From: Acidovorax benzenivorans
GTDB lineage: Bacteria; Pseudomonadota; Gammaproteobacteria; Burkholderiales; Burkholderiaceae_C
Reading direction: 5' to 3'
Length of the DNA stretch: 64,000 nucleotides
Assembly: GCF_028680575.1 (NCBI RefSeq)
Contig: NZ_JAPCKI010000008.1
Coordinates: 1 to 64,000 of the forward strand
The position numbers were made by a program, and so were the translations under genes. The number at the start of each line of letters is the position of its first letter. The stretch's first letter is position 1. The notes under the pieces were generated by a model. It searched no databases. It was not told the DNA's origin and saw nothing but the letters and a program-made list of their open reading frames with translations. Shown here piece after piece: positions 26,248 through 33,186 of the stretch.

Positions 26248-26287
26248 GTTGCAATGCTATTGCAATGAACCGTTTCGTTTCGTTCCA
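26248..26287. other. Possible right-end motif of the Mu-like element
   Basis: Just after the last prophage gene the sequence reads GTTGCAATGCTATTGCAATG, then AACCGTTTCGTTTCGTTCC. It has a near-direct repeat (TTGCAATGC/TTGCAATGA) and a TTTCGTTTCG run; Mu transposase sites combine AATGAAA-like and CGAAA-like words. A related word, ATTGCGATGAA, lies at 20562-20572 near the left edge, in the same orientation rather than inverted. Suggestive only. Confidence 0.3.
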
Positions 26288-26453
26288 CTTTGGCCCAATA
26301 AATCCCAATTTTCGCGCCGCCAGGGTGGATGATTTCTCAACTTCCTTCAGGTTTGAGCGATGTGACTGACCACCTGGGCAGGGCAGCGGGGACTGCGGCT
26401 TGCGCTGCGTCAAGGAGAGAGTGAGACGGCAACCAGCACGATACAGATATTGG

Positions 26454-26480
26454 TAGAATGAGAATCAATATTATTTGTAT
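26454..26480 (+). promoter_or_regulatory. Predicted Fur box before feoA
   Basis: AATGAGAATCAATATTATTT (26457-26476) matches the GATAATGATAATCATTATC-type Fur consensus in most positions and stands out as AT-rich. It overlaps a TAGAAT -10-like hexamer (26454-26459), so iron-loaded Fur would block transcription of feoA-feoB. No clear -35 is seen. Confidence 0.75.
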
Positions 26481-26494
26481 CGAGGCCAATCACC

Positions 26495-26833
26495 ATGAAG
26501 ACCATGGACGATGGCGCTGCGGCGCGGTTGCATCTTCCTACGCAGCAGACCCTGTCCACCCGGCTGGACCAGTTGCCCCGCCGTGCCCAGGGCCGGGTCA
26601 CGGGTTTGTTGCCCGCACAGGACGCGCAAGAGCACAGCATGCTGCTGCGCTTGCTGGAGATTGGCTTCCTGCCCGGCGAAACCGTGCAGGTGGTTGCACG
26701 CGGCGGCTGGGGCGGCGATCCCATCGCGGTGCGGGTGGGGCAGGCCACGTTTGCGCTGCGCCGCCAGGAGGCCTCCATGGTGCAGGTGCAGCCGCTGGAT
26801 GACACCAGCCTGTCTGCCAAGGAGCTGGCATGA
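26495..26833 (+). CDS. feoA: FeoA ferrous iron transport protein A
   Basis: A 112-residue protein whose last 75 residues form the SH3-like FeoA domain: HSMLLRLLEIGFLPGETVQV, then GDPIAVRVGQATFALRRQEA. The first 35 residues are a hydrophilic extension containing QTLSTRLDQLPRRAQGRV. FeoA is a small cytoplasmic partner needed for FeoB-driven Fe(II) uptake. It is preceded by a Fur box and overlaps feoB by four bases (ATGA at 26830-26833). Confidence 0.94.
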   Translation: MKTMDDGAAARLHLPTQQTLSTRLDQLPRRAQGRVTGLLPAQDAQEHSMLLRLLEIGFLPGETVQVVARGGWGGDPIAVRVGQATFALRRQEASMVQVQPLDDTSLSAKELA

Positions 26834-28755
26834 ACGCCCAGGCTACTGTGCAGCCCACCGCCGCCGATGCGCCCCTGCGCGTGGCGCTGCTGGGCAACCC
26901 CAACTGCGGCAAGACCGCGCTGTTCAACCTGCTCACCGGCGCACGCCAGAAGGTGGCCAACTACGCGGGCGTGACGGTGGAGCGCAAGGAAGGCCTGCTG
27001 CAGACCGCCGCCGGCCGCCGCGTGCGCGTGCTGGACCTGCCGGGTGCCTACAGCCTGCATGCACACAGCGTGGACGAGGCCATCACCCGCGACATCGTGC
27101 GCGGGCGCCGCGCGGGCGAGCCCGTGCCCGATGTGCTGGTCTGTGTGACCGACGCCACCCACCTGCGCCTGAACCTGCGTCTGGTGCTGGAGGCGCGCGC
27201 CCTGGGCCTGCCCATGGTGCTGGTGCTCAACATGATGGATGTGGCCGAGCGCCAGGGCATTGCCATCGACCGCGAAGCGCTATCGCGCGAGCTGGGCATG
27301 CCCGTGCTGGCAACCGTGGGTGTGCGCGGCAATGGTGCCCAGGAGCTGGTGCAGTGGCTGGATGGCGCCAACCTGCAGCAACTGCAGCGCCCGGTGGTGG
27401 CGCCCGATGCAGCGGCGCGGCTGGATGCGAGCGACCTCGAAGCGCAGAACGACGTCATCCGCACCCACCAGGAGGTGCGGCGCATTCTGGATTTGGCCGT
27501 GCGTGTGCCCGTAGTCAGCCTGCGCACCGACGACCGGATCGACGCCGTAGTGCTGCACCCGGTGTGGGGCATGCTGATCCTGGCCGCCACGCTGTTCCTG
27601 ATGTTCCAGGCGGTGTTCAGTTGGGCCGAGCTGCCCAAGTCGTGGATTGAAGATGGCGTGGGCTGGCTGGCGGCGCTTCTTAACAGCCACATGGCCGACG
27701 GTCCCTTGCGCAGCCTGTTGACCGACGGGGTGCTGGCAGGCGCGGGCGGGGTGCTGGTGTTTTTGCCGCAGATCCTGTTTTTGTTCCTGTTCATCCTGGC
27801 GCTCGAAGACTCCGGCTACCTGCCGCGTGCAGCGTTTTTGCTGGACCGTGTGATGGGCACGGTGGGCTTGTCAGGCCGCTCGTTCATCCCGTTGCTGTCG
27901 AGTTTTGCCTGCGCGGTGCCGGGCGTGATGGCTACACGTTCCATTACCCATTGGCGCGACCGGTTGGTGACCATCATGATCGCCCCGCTCATGACCTGCT
28001 CAGCGCGCCTGCCGGTGTATGCGTTGCTGATCGCAGCCTTCATCCCCGAGCGCACGGTGGCGGGGGTGTTCAACCTGCAGGGCGTGGTGCTGTTTGCCCT
28101 GTATGTGGCGGGCATCGCCAGCGCCATGGCGGTGGCGGCAGTGGCCCAGCTGGCCCGCAGCGATACGCGGGCCACGCCGCTGATGATGGAGCTGCCCGCG
28201 TACCGCTGGCCTAGCGTGCGGGGCCTGGCCTACGGCCTGTACGAGCGGGCGGTGATTTTCATCAAGCGGGTGGGCGGCATCATCCTGGCCGTCACGGTGT
28301 TGTTGTGGTTTCTGTCCACCTACCCCGGCGCGCCGGATGGCGCCACGCAGCCCGCCATCACCTACAGCTTGGCTGGCCAGCTGGGGCGCCTGCTGGAGGT
28401 CATCGTTGCACCGATTGGCTTTAACTGGCAGATTGCCATTGCGCTGGTGCCCGGCATGGCGGCTCGCGAGGTGGCGGTGAGTGCGCTGGGCACGGTGTAC
28501 GCGCTGTCTGCCACCGGCGACGAGGTGGCCAACCAACTGGGGGCGCTGGTTGCAGGCTCGTGGTCGCTGGCCACCGCGCTGTCGCTGATGGCCTGGTACG
28601 TGTTTGCACCCCAGTGCATCTCCACCATTGCCGCCGTACGGCGTGAGACCAATGGCTGGCGCTACCCGCTGCTCATGGTGGTGTACCTGTTTGCCATGGC
28701 GTATGCCGCCAGTTTTGTGACCTACCGCGTGGCGCTGGCGCTGGGCGGTGGCTGA
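26830..28755 (+). CDS. feoB: FeoB ferrous iron transporter
   Basis: A 641-residue inner-membrane Fe(II) transporter with a cytoplasmic G domain: G1 GNPNCGKT (22-29), G3 DLPG (69-72) and G4 NMMD. The membrane part starts at about residue 245 and has the two Gate-type motifs around LEDSGYLPRAAFLLDRVMG, SFACAVPGVMATR and GMAAREVAVSALGTVYA. It is shorter than E. coli FeoB (773), as in other proteobacteria with compact versions. Co-transcribed with feoA and the Cys-rich gene that follows 14 bases later. Confidence 0.97.
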   Translation: MNAQATVQPTAADAPLRVALLGNPNCGKTALFNLLTGARQKVANYAGVTVERKEGLLQTAAGRRVRVLDLPGAYSLHAHSVDEAITRDIVRGRRAGEPVPDVLVCVTDATHLRLNLRLVLEARALGLPMVLVLNMMDVAERQGIAIDREALSRELGMPVLATVGVRGNGAQELVQWLDGANLQQLQRPVVAPDAAARLDASDLEAQNDVIRTHQEVRRILDLAVRVPVVSLRTDDRIDAVVLHPVWGMLILAATLFLMFQAVFSWAELPKSWIEDGVGWLAALLNSHMADGPLRSLLTDGVLAGAGGVLVFLPQILFLFLFILALEDSGYLPRAAFLLDRVMGTVGLSGRSFIPLLSSFACAVPGVMATRSITHWRDRLVTIMIAPLMTCSARLPVYALLIAAFIPERTVAGVFNLQGVVLFALYVAGIASAMAVAAVAQLARSDTRATPLMMELPAYRWPSVRGLAYGLYERAVIFIKRVGGIILAVTVLLWFLSTYPGAPDGATQPAITYSLAGQLGRLLEVIVAPIGFNWQIAIALVPGMAAREVAVSALGTVYALSATGDEVANQLGALVAGSWSLATALSLMAWYVFAPQCISTIAAVRRETNGWRYPLLMVVYLFAMAYAASFVTYRVALALGGG

Positions 28756-28769
28756 GGGGGACGGTTCTT

Positions 28770-29009
28770 ATGGCCCAGCAATTTATCGTCGGTCTGATCG
28801 TCCTTGCCGCAGCGCTCTATGTGCTCTGGCGTTATCTACCCAGGCGCTGGCGCCAAGGGTTGGGCAAGGTCCACCCGGGGCTGGTCCAGTCGCCCGGCTG
28901 CGGTGGAGGCGATGGTGAATGCAGCAGCTGCGGCAGTTGCGCGGCGCCATCCGAGGCGGGCGCTGAAAAGCCCGTGGCCATGCCCGTACGTCGCGGGCCT
29001 GCTTCTTGA
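28770..29009 (+). CDS. FeoB-associated Cys-rich membrane protein
   Basis: A 79-residue protein with one N-terminal membrane helix (FIVGLIVLAAALYVLWRYL), a basic stop-transfer RRWRQ and a Cys-rich cytoplasmic segment, PGCGGGDGECSSCGSC. Small proteins of this design follow feoB in many proteobacteria, where they stand in the place of FeoC. The four Cys could bind iron or sense redox state; this is inference. It is the last gene of the feo operon and is followed by a family 1 repeat. Confidence 0.82.
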   Translation: MAQQFIVGLIVLAAALYVLWRYLPRRWRQGLGKVHPGLVQSPGCGGGDGECSSCGSCAAPSEAGAEKPVAMPVRRGPAS

Positions 29010-29076
29010 TGGGTGCTATATTTTATATAGCTGCCTGCGTTTGATTCACTAGCGCTGCAGGCCGTTTTGGCTCATA
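29008..29076 (+). repeat. Intergenic repeat family 1, copy c
   Basis: A diverged copy: GGGTGCTATATTTTATATAG, CTGCCTGCGTTTGATTCAC, then TAGCGCTGCAGGCCGTTTTG. The inner ATAGCTG...TAGCGCT...GGCC skeleton is shared with the other copies, and the left part forms a GCTATATTTTATATAGC hairpin. It lies between the convergent feo operon and HD-domain gene, where it could help to end transcription. Confidence 0.65.
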
Positions 29077-29080
29077 TCGC

Positions 29081-29761
29081 CTACTGATGCAGCTGGCCCT
29101 GGCCCAGCGCGTTCAAAGCCTGTTGCAGGTTGGCGCGCGCCTGGGCCTCGTAGCGCTGCGCAAAGTAGGCTGTGCCATAGATGTGCGGGCGGTTCAGAAA
29201 GCCTTGCAGCACCGCGCTGCGCCCCGCCACATAACGCGGCCAGCGCACAAAGAAGTATTCACGCCGCACGTTGCGTTCGAACTGGCGGTACGCCGCGTCG
29301 CTCTGGCCCAGGGTGGCCAGGTCGATGTCCACCACCCACTGCGCATCGCCCGTGAGCGGGCCGGGCGTGTGGCGGGTGTCCATCACATGCTGGTGCACGG
29401 TCTCTGCCAGCGCGGTGGGCAGCCCTTGGCTTAGCAGGAACTGGCGCGCCCAGTCGGCGCTGCGCGCCTCGTTGTGCCCGCTCCACGGCCAGTAGATGGC
29501 GTCGTGGTACCACAGGGCGAGGGCCACAGCATGGGGGCTTTGGAGCGTGCCGGGCTGCTGGTCTTGCACCGCCTGCAGGTGCCGCAGGCAGGCCCGCAGA
29601 TGCGTGGTGTCGTGGTAGGCGCGGGGCCAGCGGGCCCAGCTGCGCAGCAGGCGTCGGCCCTCGGCTCGCCAAGCGGGGGTGTCGCGCCCCAGCGCTTGGC
29701 CCAGGGCCTGCCAGTGCGCCAGTAATTCGGCGCTGTGGGCGGGCTGGCGGCGCCAGGGCAT
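29081..29761 (-). CDS. HD-superfamily metal-dependent hydrolase-like protein
   Basis: A 226-residue cytoplasmic protein of the predicted HD-phosphohydrolase family sometimes mislabelled as an NMDA-receptor subunit homologue. It has the metal-ligand pattern H...HD: YHDTTHLRACLRHL, then ALWYHDAIYWPWSGHNEARS and HVMDTRHTP with the late Asp in VVDIDLATLG. The Tyr/Arg-rich C-terminal half (RREYFFVRWPRYVAGRSAVL) is typical. Substrate unknown. It ends 71 bases from the feo operon and starts 7 bases before the end of argF's frame on the same strand, so it may be read through from argDF. Confidence 0.8.
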   Translation of the reverse strand: MPWRRQPAHSAELLAHWQALGQALGRDTPAWRAEGRRLLRSWARWPRAYHDTTHLRACLRHLQAVQDQQPGTLQSPHAVALALWYHDAIYWPWSGHNEARSADWARQFLLSQGLPTALAETVHQHVMDTRHTPGPLTGDAQWVVDIDLATLGQSDAAYRQFERNVRREYFFVRWPRYVAGRSAVLQGFLNRPHIYGTAYFAQRYEAQARANLQQALNALGQGQLHQ

Positions 29762-29768
29762 GGGGCTG

Positions 29769-30698
29769 TCAGGCCAGTTTGCCCAGCAGCAGGTACTCCA
29801 TCAGGGCCTTCTGCACGTGCATCCTGTTTTCCGCCTCATCCCACACCACCGACTGCGGACCGTCGATCACGTCGGCCTCGACCTCTTCGCCCCGGTGTGC
29901 AGGCAGGCAGTGCATGAACAGGGCGTCGGGTTGGGCGGCGGCCATCATTTCGGTGTCCACACACCAGTCGGCAAAGGCTAATCTGCGCGCTTCGTTCTCG
30001 GCCTCGTAGCCCATGCTGGTCCACACATCGGTGGTGACCAGGTCAGCGCCCTGGCAGGCTTCCATGGGGTCGCTAAAGAATTGATAGCTGTCAGCGCTGA
30101 TTCCATGGGCACCAGCGGCCAATTTCTCGTCCACTTCGTAACCGCGCGGGGTGCTCACATGCACCTTGAAGCCCAGCAGCGACGCGGCCTGCAGCCAGGT
30201 GTTGGCCATGTTGTTGCCGTCGCCCACCCAGGCCACCGTCTTGCCCTGGATGGAGCCACGGTGTTCGATGAAGGTGAAGATGTCTGCCAGGATCTGGCAG
30301 GGGTGGTATTCGTTGGTCAGGCCGTTGATGACGGGCACGCGCGAGTTGGCGGCAAAACGCTCGATCTTGGCCTGCTCGTAGGTGCGGATCATCACCAGAT
30401 CGGTCATGCGGCTGATGACCTTGGCGCTGTCCTCGATGGGCTCTGCGCGGCCCAGTTGGCTGTCGCCGGTGGTCAGGTGCACCACACTGCCGCCGAGCTG
30501 GTACATGCCCGCCTCAAAGCTCACGCGCGTGCGGGTGCTGGCTTTCTCGAAGATCATGGCCAGCGTGCGGTCCACCAGAGGGTGGTGCTTTTCGTAGGCC
30601 TTGAACTTCTTCTTGATGAGCGCGGCGCGCTCGAACAGGTAGGTGTACTCGTCGGCGTTGAGGTCGGTGAACTGCAGGTAATGTGTCAGCGTCGTCAT
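29769..30698 (-). CDS. argF: Ornithine carbamoyltransferase
   Basis: A 309-residue anabolic enzyme making citrulline from ornithine and carbamoyl phosphate in arginine synthesis. Signatures are FEKASTRTRVSFEAGM (carbamoyl-phosphate site STRTR), DLVMIRTYEQ, NEYHPCQILADIFT (HPCQ), the ornithine region and FMHCLPAHRGEEV (HCLP). Length is typical. It starts 17 bases after the argD stop on the same strand, so the two arginine genes form an operon. Confidence 0.98.
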   Translation of the reverse strand: MTTLTHYLQFTDLNADEYTYLFERAALIKKKFKAYEKHHPLVDRTLAMIFEKASTRTRVSFEAGMYQLGGSVVHLTTGDSQLGRAEPIEDSAKVISRMTDLVMIRTYEQAKIERFAANSRVPVINGLTNEYHPCQILADIFTFIEHRGSIQGKTVAWVGDGNNMANTWLQAASLLGFKVHVSTPRGYEVDEKLAAGAHGISADSYQFFSDPMEACQGADLVTTDVWTSMGYEAENEARRLAFADWCVDTEMMAAAQPDALFMHCLPAHRGEEVEADVIDGPQSVVWDEAENRMHVQKALMEYLLLGKLA

Positions 30699-30715
30699 GA
30701 GAATCTTGCTTTGCT

Positions 30716-31912
30716 TTATTCAGCCAGGATGGCTTTGACCAGCGGGGTCAGCTTGGCGACGATTTCGTCGGCTTCGGCGGTGGTGAGGATCAGCGGGGGC
30801 ACCAGGCGGATCACGCTGTCGGCCGTCACCGACAGCAGCAGGCCCGCCTCGGCTGCGCGGCCAATCAGGGCGCCGCAGGGCTTGTTCAGCTCAATGCCCA
30901 GCATCAGGCCCTGGCCCCGGATCTCCTTCACACCGGACAGGCTGCCCAGCTCGCGCTGCAGTGCCGCCCTGAGGTGCTCACCCACCGTGGTGGCATTTTG
31001 CAGCAGGCCGTCTTCTTCCATGATGCGAATGGTTTCGACCCCGGCGCGCATGGCCAGCGGGTTGCCGCCAAAGGTGGTGCCATGGTTGCCGGGCTGCAGC
31101 ACGTTGGCGGCCTTGGGGCCCGCCACCACCGCGCCAATCGGCACACCCGAGCCCAGGCCCTTGGCCAGCGGCATCACGTCGGGCACGATGCCCGCCCACT
31201 GGTGGGCAAACCACTTGCCGGTGCGGCCCATGCCGCACTGCACTTCGTCGATCATCATCAGCCAGCCGCGCTCGTCGCACAGCTTGCGCAGCTGTTGCAG
31301 GTATTCCACGCGCATGGGGTTGATGCCGCCCTCGCCCTGGATGGTCTCGAAGAACACGGCCACCACATTGGGGTTGCCTTCGGTGGCTTGCTTGATGGCT
31401 TCGATGTCGTTGAGCGGCACGCGCACAAAACCCTCGACCAGCGGGCCGAAGCCGCTGTAGATCTTGGGGTTGCCGGTGGCTGACATGGTGGCAATCGAGC
31501 GGCCATGGAAGGCCTTTTCGTAAACCACGATCTCGGGCTTGGCAATGCCCTTGTCCACGCCGAACTTGCGTGCGATCTTCAGGGCCGCCTCGTTGGCCTC
31601 CAGGCCCGAGTTGCAGAAGAACACGTTGGTCATGCCCGACAGCTCCACCAGCTTGGCGGCCAGCTGCTCTTGCAGTGGCGAGTGGTAGTAGTTGGAGGTG
31701 TGTATCAGCTTGGTGATCTGGTCCTGCAGCGCGGGCACTAGCTTGGCGTGGTTGTGGCCCAGCGTGTTCACGGCAATGCCACCCAGGCCGTCCAGGTATT
31801 CCTTGCCGTTCACGTCCCAGACGCGGCTGCCTTGCCCACGGGCCAGCGCGATGGGTACGCGGCCATAGGTGTTCATCACGTGGGGCGAAGCTGCCGGGAT
31901 GGAAGCGGTCAT
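30716..31912 (-). CDS. argD: Acetylornithine aminotransferase
   Basis: A 398-residue class III PLP aminotransferase. Family blocks are GQGSRVWDVNGKEYLDGLGG, FFCNSGLEANEAALKIARK, FHGRSIATMSATGNPK, the cofactor Asp MMIDEVQCGMGRTGK and PLAKGLGSGVPIG, with the PLP Lys in AKG. The ATG at 31912 is chosen (GGAG upstream, MTASIPAASPHVMNTY) over an in-frame ATG at 31954. It converts N-acetylglutamate semialdehyde to N-acetylornithine and may also act in lysine synthesis. The gene lies directly before argF. Confidence 0.96.
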   Translation of the reverse strand: MTASIPAASPHVMNTYGRVPIALARGQGSRVWDVNGKEYLDGLGGIAVNTLGHNHAKLVPALQDQITKLIHTSNYYHSPLQEQLAAKLVELSGMTNVFFCNSGLEANEAALKIARKFGVDKGIAKPEIVVYEKAFHGRSIATMSATGNPKIYSGFGPLVEGFVRVPLNDIEAIKQATEGNPNVVAVFFETIQGEGGINPMRVEYLQQLRKLCDERGWLMMIDEVQCGMGRTGKWFAHQWAGIVPDVMPLAKGLGSGVPIGAVVAGPKAANVLQPGNHGTTFGGNPLAMRAGVETIRIMEEDGLLQNATTVGEHLRAALQRELGSLSGVKEIRGQGLMLGIELNKPCGALIGRAAEAGLLLSVTADSVIRLVPPLILTTAEADEIVAKLTPLVKAILAE

Positions 31913-32069
31913 GCGGAAATCTCCAGACGGTACGGTGGCGAAAAAGCGAGTCACGATTCTAGGGGGAGCAGGGGTGCGGTCTGTTGACGATTGCGCATCA
32001 CTGCAATGCCGGGCCTTTACCCTCTTTTGGGGGGCTATGTGTAGCGCGGCAGAGGGATTAGGGAGCTAG

Positions 32070-32083
32070 CTCTTATATAAGAG
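32070..32083. promoter_or_regulatory. Perfect palindrome CTCTTATATAAGAG before the DUF3579 gene
   Basis: A 14-base perfect palindrome standing out as AT-rich. It resembles TCTTATATAAGA-type operators that I recall for GntR-family regulators of central metabolism in Burkholderiales, and it could also overlap a -10 element. It lies between the divergent argD and DUF3579 genes, about 72 bases before the preferred DUF3579 start. Confidence 0.45.
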
Positions 32084-32154
32084 TTAGAATGTCGCGCTGC
32101 GGTGCAACATGCAGTGATCCTGCGTCTGTGCCCTCACTACCACCCCAATCCCCG

Positions 32155-32478
32155 ATGGTTTCCCCCTCCTCCAAAGAAGTCTTCATCCAGGGCATCACCC
32201 ATGACGGGAAAACCTTTCGTCCCAGCGACTGGGCCGAGCGGCTGGCCGGGGTGATGAGCAGCTTTCGACCCGGTGGAGCCCGGCCAGGCAGCCATCTGAG
32301 CTATTCGCCCTGGTGCATTCCCACCACGCTCAACGGCGTGAAATGTGTGGTCGTACACCGCGACCTGCAGGGGCACGAGCCCATGGCCTGGGACTTCGTG
32401 ATCAATTTCGCCCGCGACAACAATCTGCAGGTGGCCGAGGCCTGCCTGCTGCCCGACCCGCCTGCTGCCAAGCCCTGA
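32155..32478 (+). CDS. DUF3579 domain protein
   Basis: A 107-residue cytoplasmic protein of the DUF3579 family, widespread in betaproteobacteria. The start of the domain is VFIQGITHDGKTFRPSDWAE, followed by RLAGVMSSF and CIPTTLNGVKCVVVHRDL. Function unknown. The ATG at 32155 begins just before the domain; an in-frame ATG at 32089 would add 22 residues without family similarity and would sit almost on the palindrome at 32070-32083. Neither has a strong ribosome site. A bidirectional terminator follows at 32588. Confidence 0.82.
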   Translation: MVSPSSKEVFIQGITHDGKTFRPSDWAERLAGVMSSFRPGGARPGSHLSYSPWCIPTTLNGVKCVVVHRDLQGHEPMAWDFVINFARDNNLQVAEACLLPDPPAAKP

Positions 32479-32587
32479 GCTGACCTAGTCTGGCTGGGGC
32501 TGGTGGGGCGATCGGCCAGTGCGCGTTCAACATCCCAAACTCTGCAGCGCATCGCGCCGCTCTGCACCGTTTTCAAGCGCCAACGAA

Positions 32588-32622
32588 AAAACCGCCCGAA
32601 GGCGGTTTGTTCGTTTTTTTGC
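32588..32622. terminator. Bidirectional rho-independent terminator
   Basis: Hairpin AACCGCC-CGAA-GGCGGTT with T-rich sequence on the right (TTTGTTCGTTTTTTT) and A-rich sequence on the left (AACGAAAAAACC), so it reads as an intrinsic terminator on both strands. It can end the DUF3579 transcript from the left and the rpsT transcript from the right. Confidence 0.85.
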
Positions 32623-32646
32623 TGGCAGCGCACCCGTTACAAACGG

Positions 32647-32666
32647 CGAACGGCAGTTGCCGTTCG
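32647..32666. repeat. Palindrome CGAACGGCA-GT-TGCCGTTCG downstream of rpsT
   Basis: A perfect 9-base inverted repeat with a two-base centre, 18 bases beyond the rpsT stop on the minus strand. It has no T tract on either side, so it is more likely a stabilising 3' hairpin ahead of the true terminator at 32588-32622. Confidence 0.6.
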
Positions 32667-32683
32667 GGCTGTTTGCCTGAAGA

Positions 32684-32986
32684 TCAGGCGGAAGCGAGTG
32701 CCAGGGCTTTCACCTTGGCAGACAGACGGCTCTTATCGCGAGCAGCCTTGTTCTTGTGGAAGATGCCCTTGTCAGCCACGGTGTCCACCACGGCTTGCAT
32801 CTTGGCGAACAGTTCGGTCGCCTTGGTCTTGTCGCCAGCCAGAACGGCCTTTTCGACGTTCTTGACAGCGGTACGGTATTTGGAACGCAGCGAGGTGTTT
32901 GCAGCGTTGATCTTGACGTCCTGACGGACGCGCTTGCGGCCCGACGCCAGGCGCGGGTTCTTCTTCTTTGGTTTAGCGGATGCCAT
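32684..32986 (-). CDS. rpsT: 30S ribosomal protein S20
   Basis: A 100-residue basic protein matching bacterial S20: [35 protein letters not shown] and [19 protein letters not shown]. It binds 16S rRNA early in small-subunit assembly. Length is slightly above E. coli S20 (87). Monocistronic; a hairpin and an intrinsic terminator follow. In many bacteria S20 represses its own translation, but no such element can be identified here. Confidence 0.98.
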   Translation of the reverse strand: MASAKPKKKNPRLASGRKRVRQDVKINAANTSLRSKYRTAVKNVEKAVLAGDKTKATELFAKMQAVVDTVADKGIFHKNKAARDKSRLSAKVKALALASA

Positions 32987-33100
32987 GATTTATTTCCTTG
33001 GGGTCTGTGGATGATGCCAGCAAAGCCCGCGATTATAGCCCAGAGCACTTCCCGCATCCACTCCACTGGCTGAAACCGGCGCAGCGCCATCGCGAGCGCA

Positions 33101-33172
33101 CCCGTGGAACTGGCTCCGCCAGGCCAGCGGGTGCGGCCCTTCCGGGGGAAGACGCGCAGCGGCTCAGGGGGG
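33101..33172 (+). repeat. Intergenic repeat family 2, copy a
   Basis: Contains GTGGAACTGGCTCCGCCAGG, a short C/G-rich middle and the end GCGCAGCGGCTCAGGGGGG. The same start and end words recur at 51040-51127 with a different middle. The GGCTCCGCC part forms a small hairpin. It lies in the murJ leader, ending about 14 bases before the murJ start. Confidence 0.7.
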
Positions 33173-33186
33173 CTACACTTCTTGCG

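Larger units (their letters stand above)
20530..26290. mobile_element. Deleted Mu-like prophage relic
   Basis: Between the CusF-like gene and feoA lies a block of phage-derived frames: a small phage protein, parts of a PLP-type phage enzyme, a phage methyltransferase, a tail-assembly-chaperone-like protein, a protease/tail-tube chimera, a gpG-like virion morphogenesis fragment and a Mor activator. The minus-strand order gpG, protease, tail tube, chaperone follows Mu-like late regions. There is no transposase, portal, terminase, capsid or tape-measure gene, so it cannot be functional. Two full-length, AT-richer genes of unknown role (23056-24066 and 24978-26234) sit inside. Boundaries are approximate. 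Confidence 0.78.

Noticed and set aside
30078-30105. Sequence like repeat family 1 (TTGATAGCTGTCAGCGCTGA) inside argF
   Set aside because: It encodes the normal ArgF stretch ISADSYQF without disturbing the frame, so the likeness is by chance.
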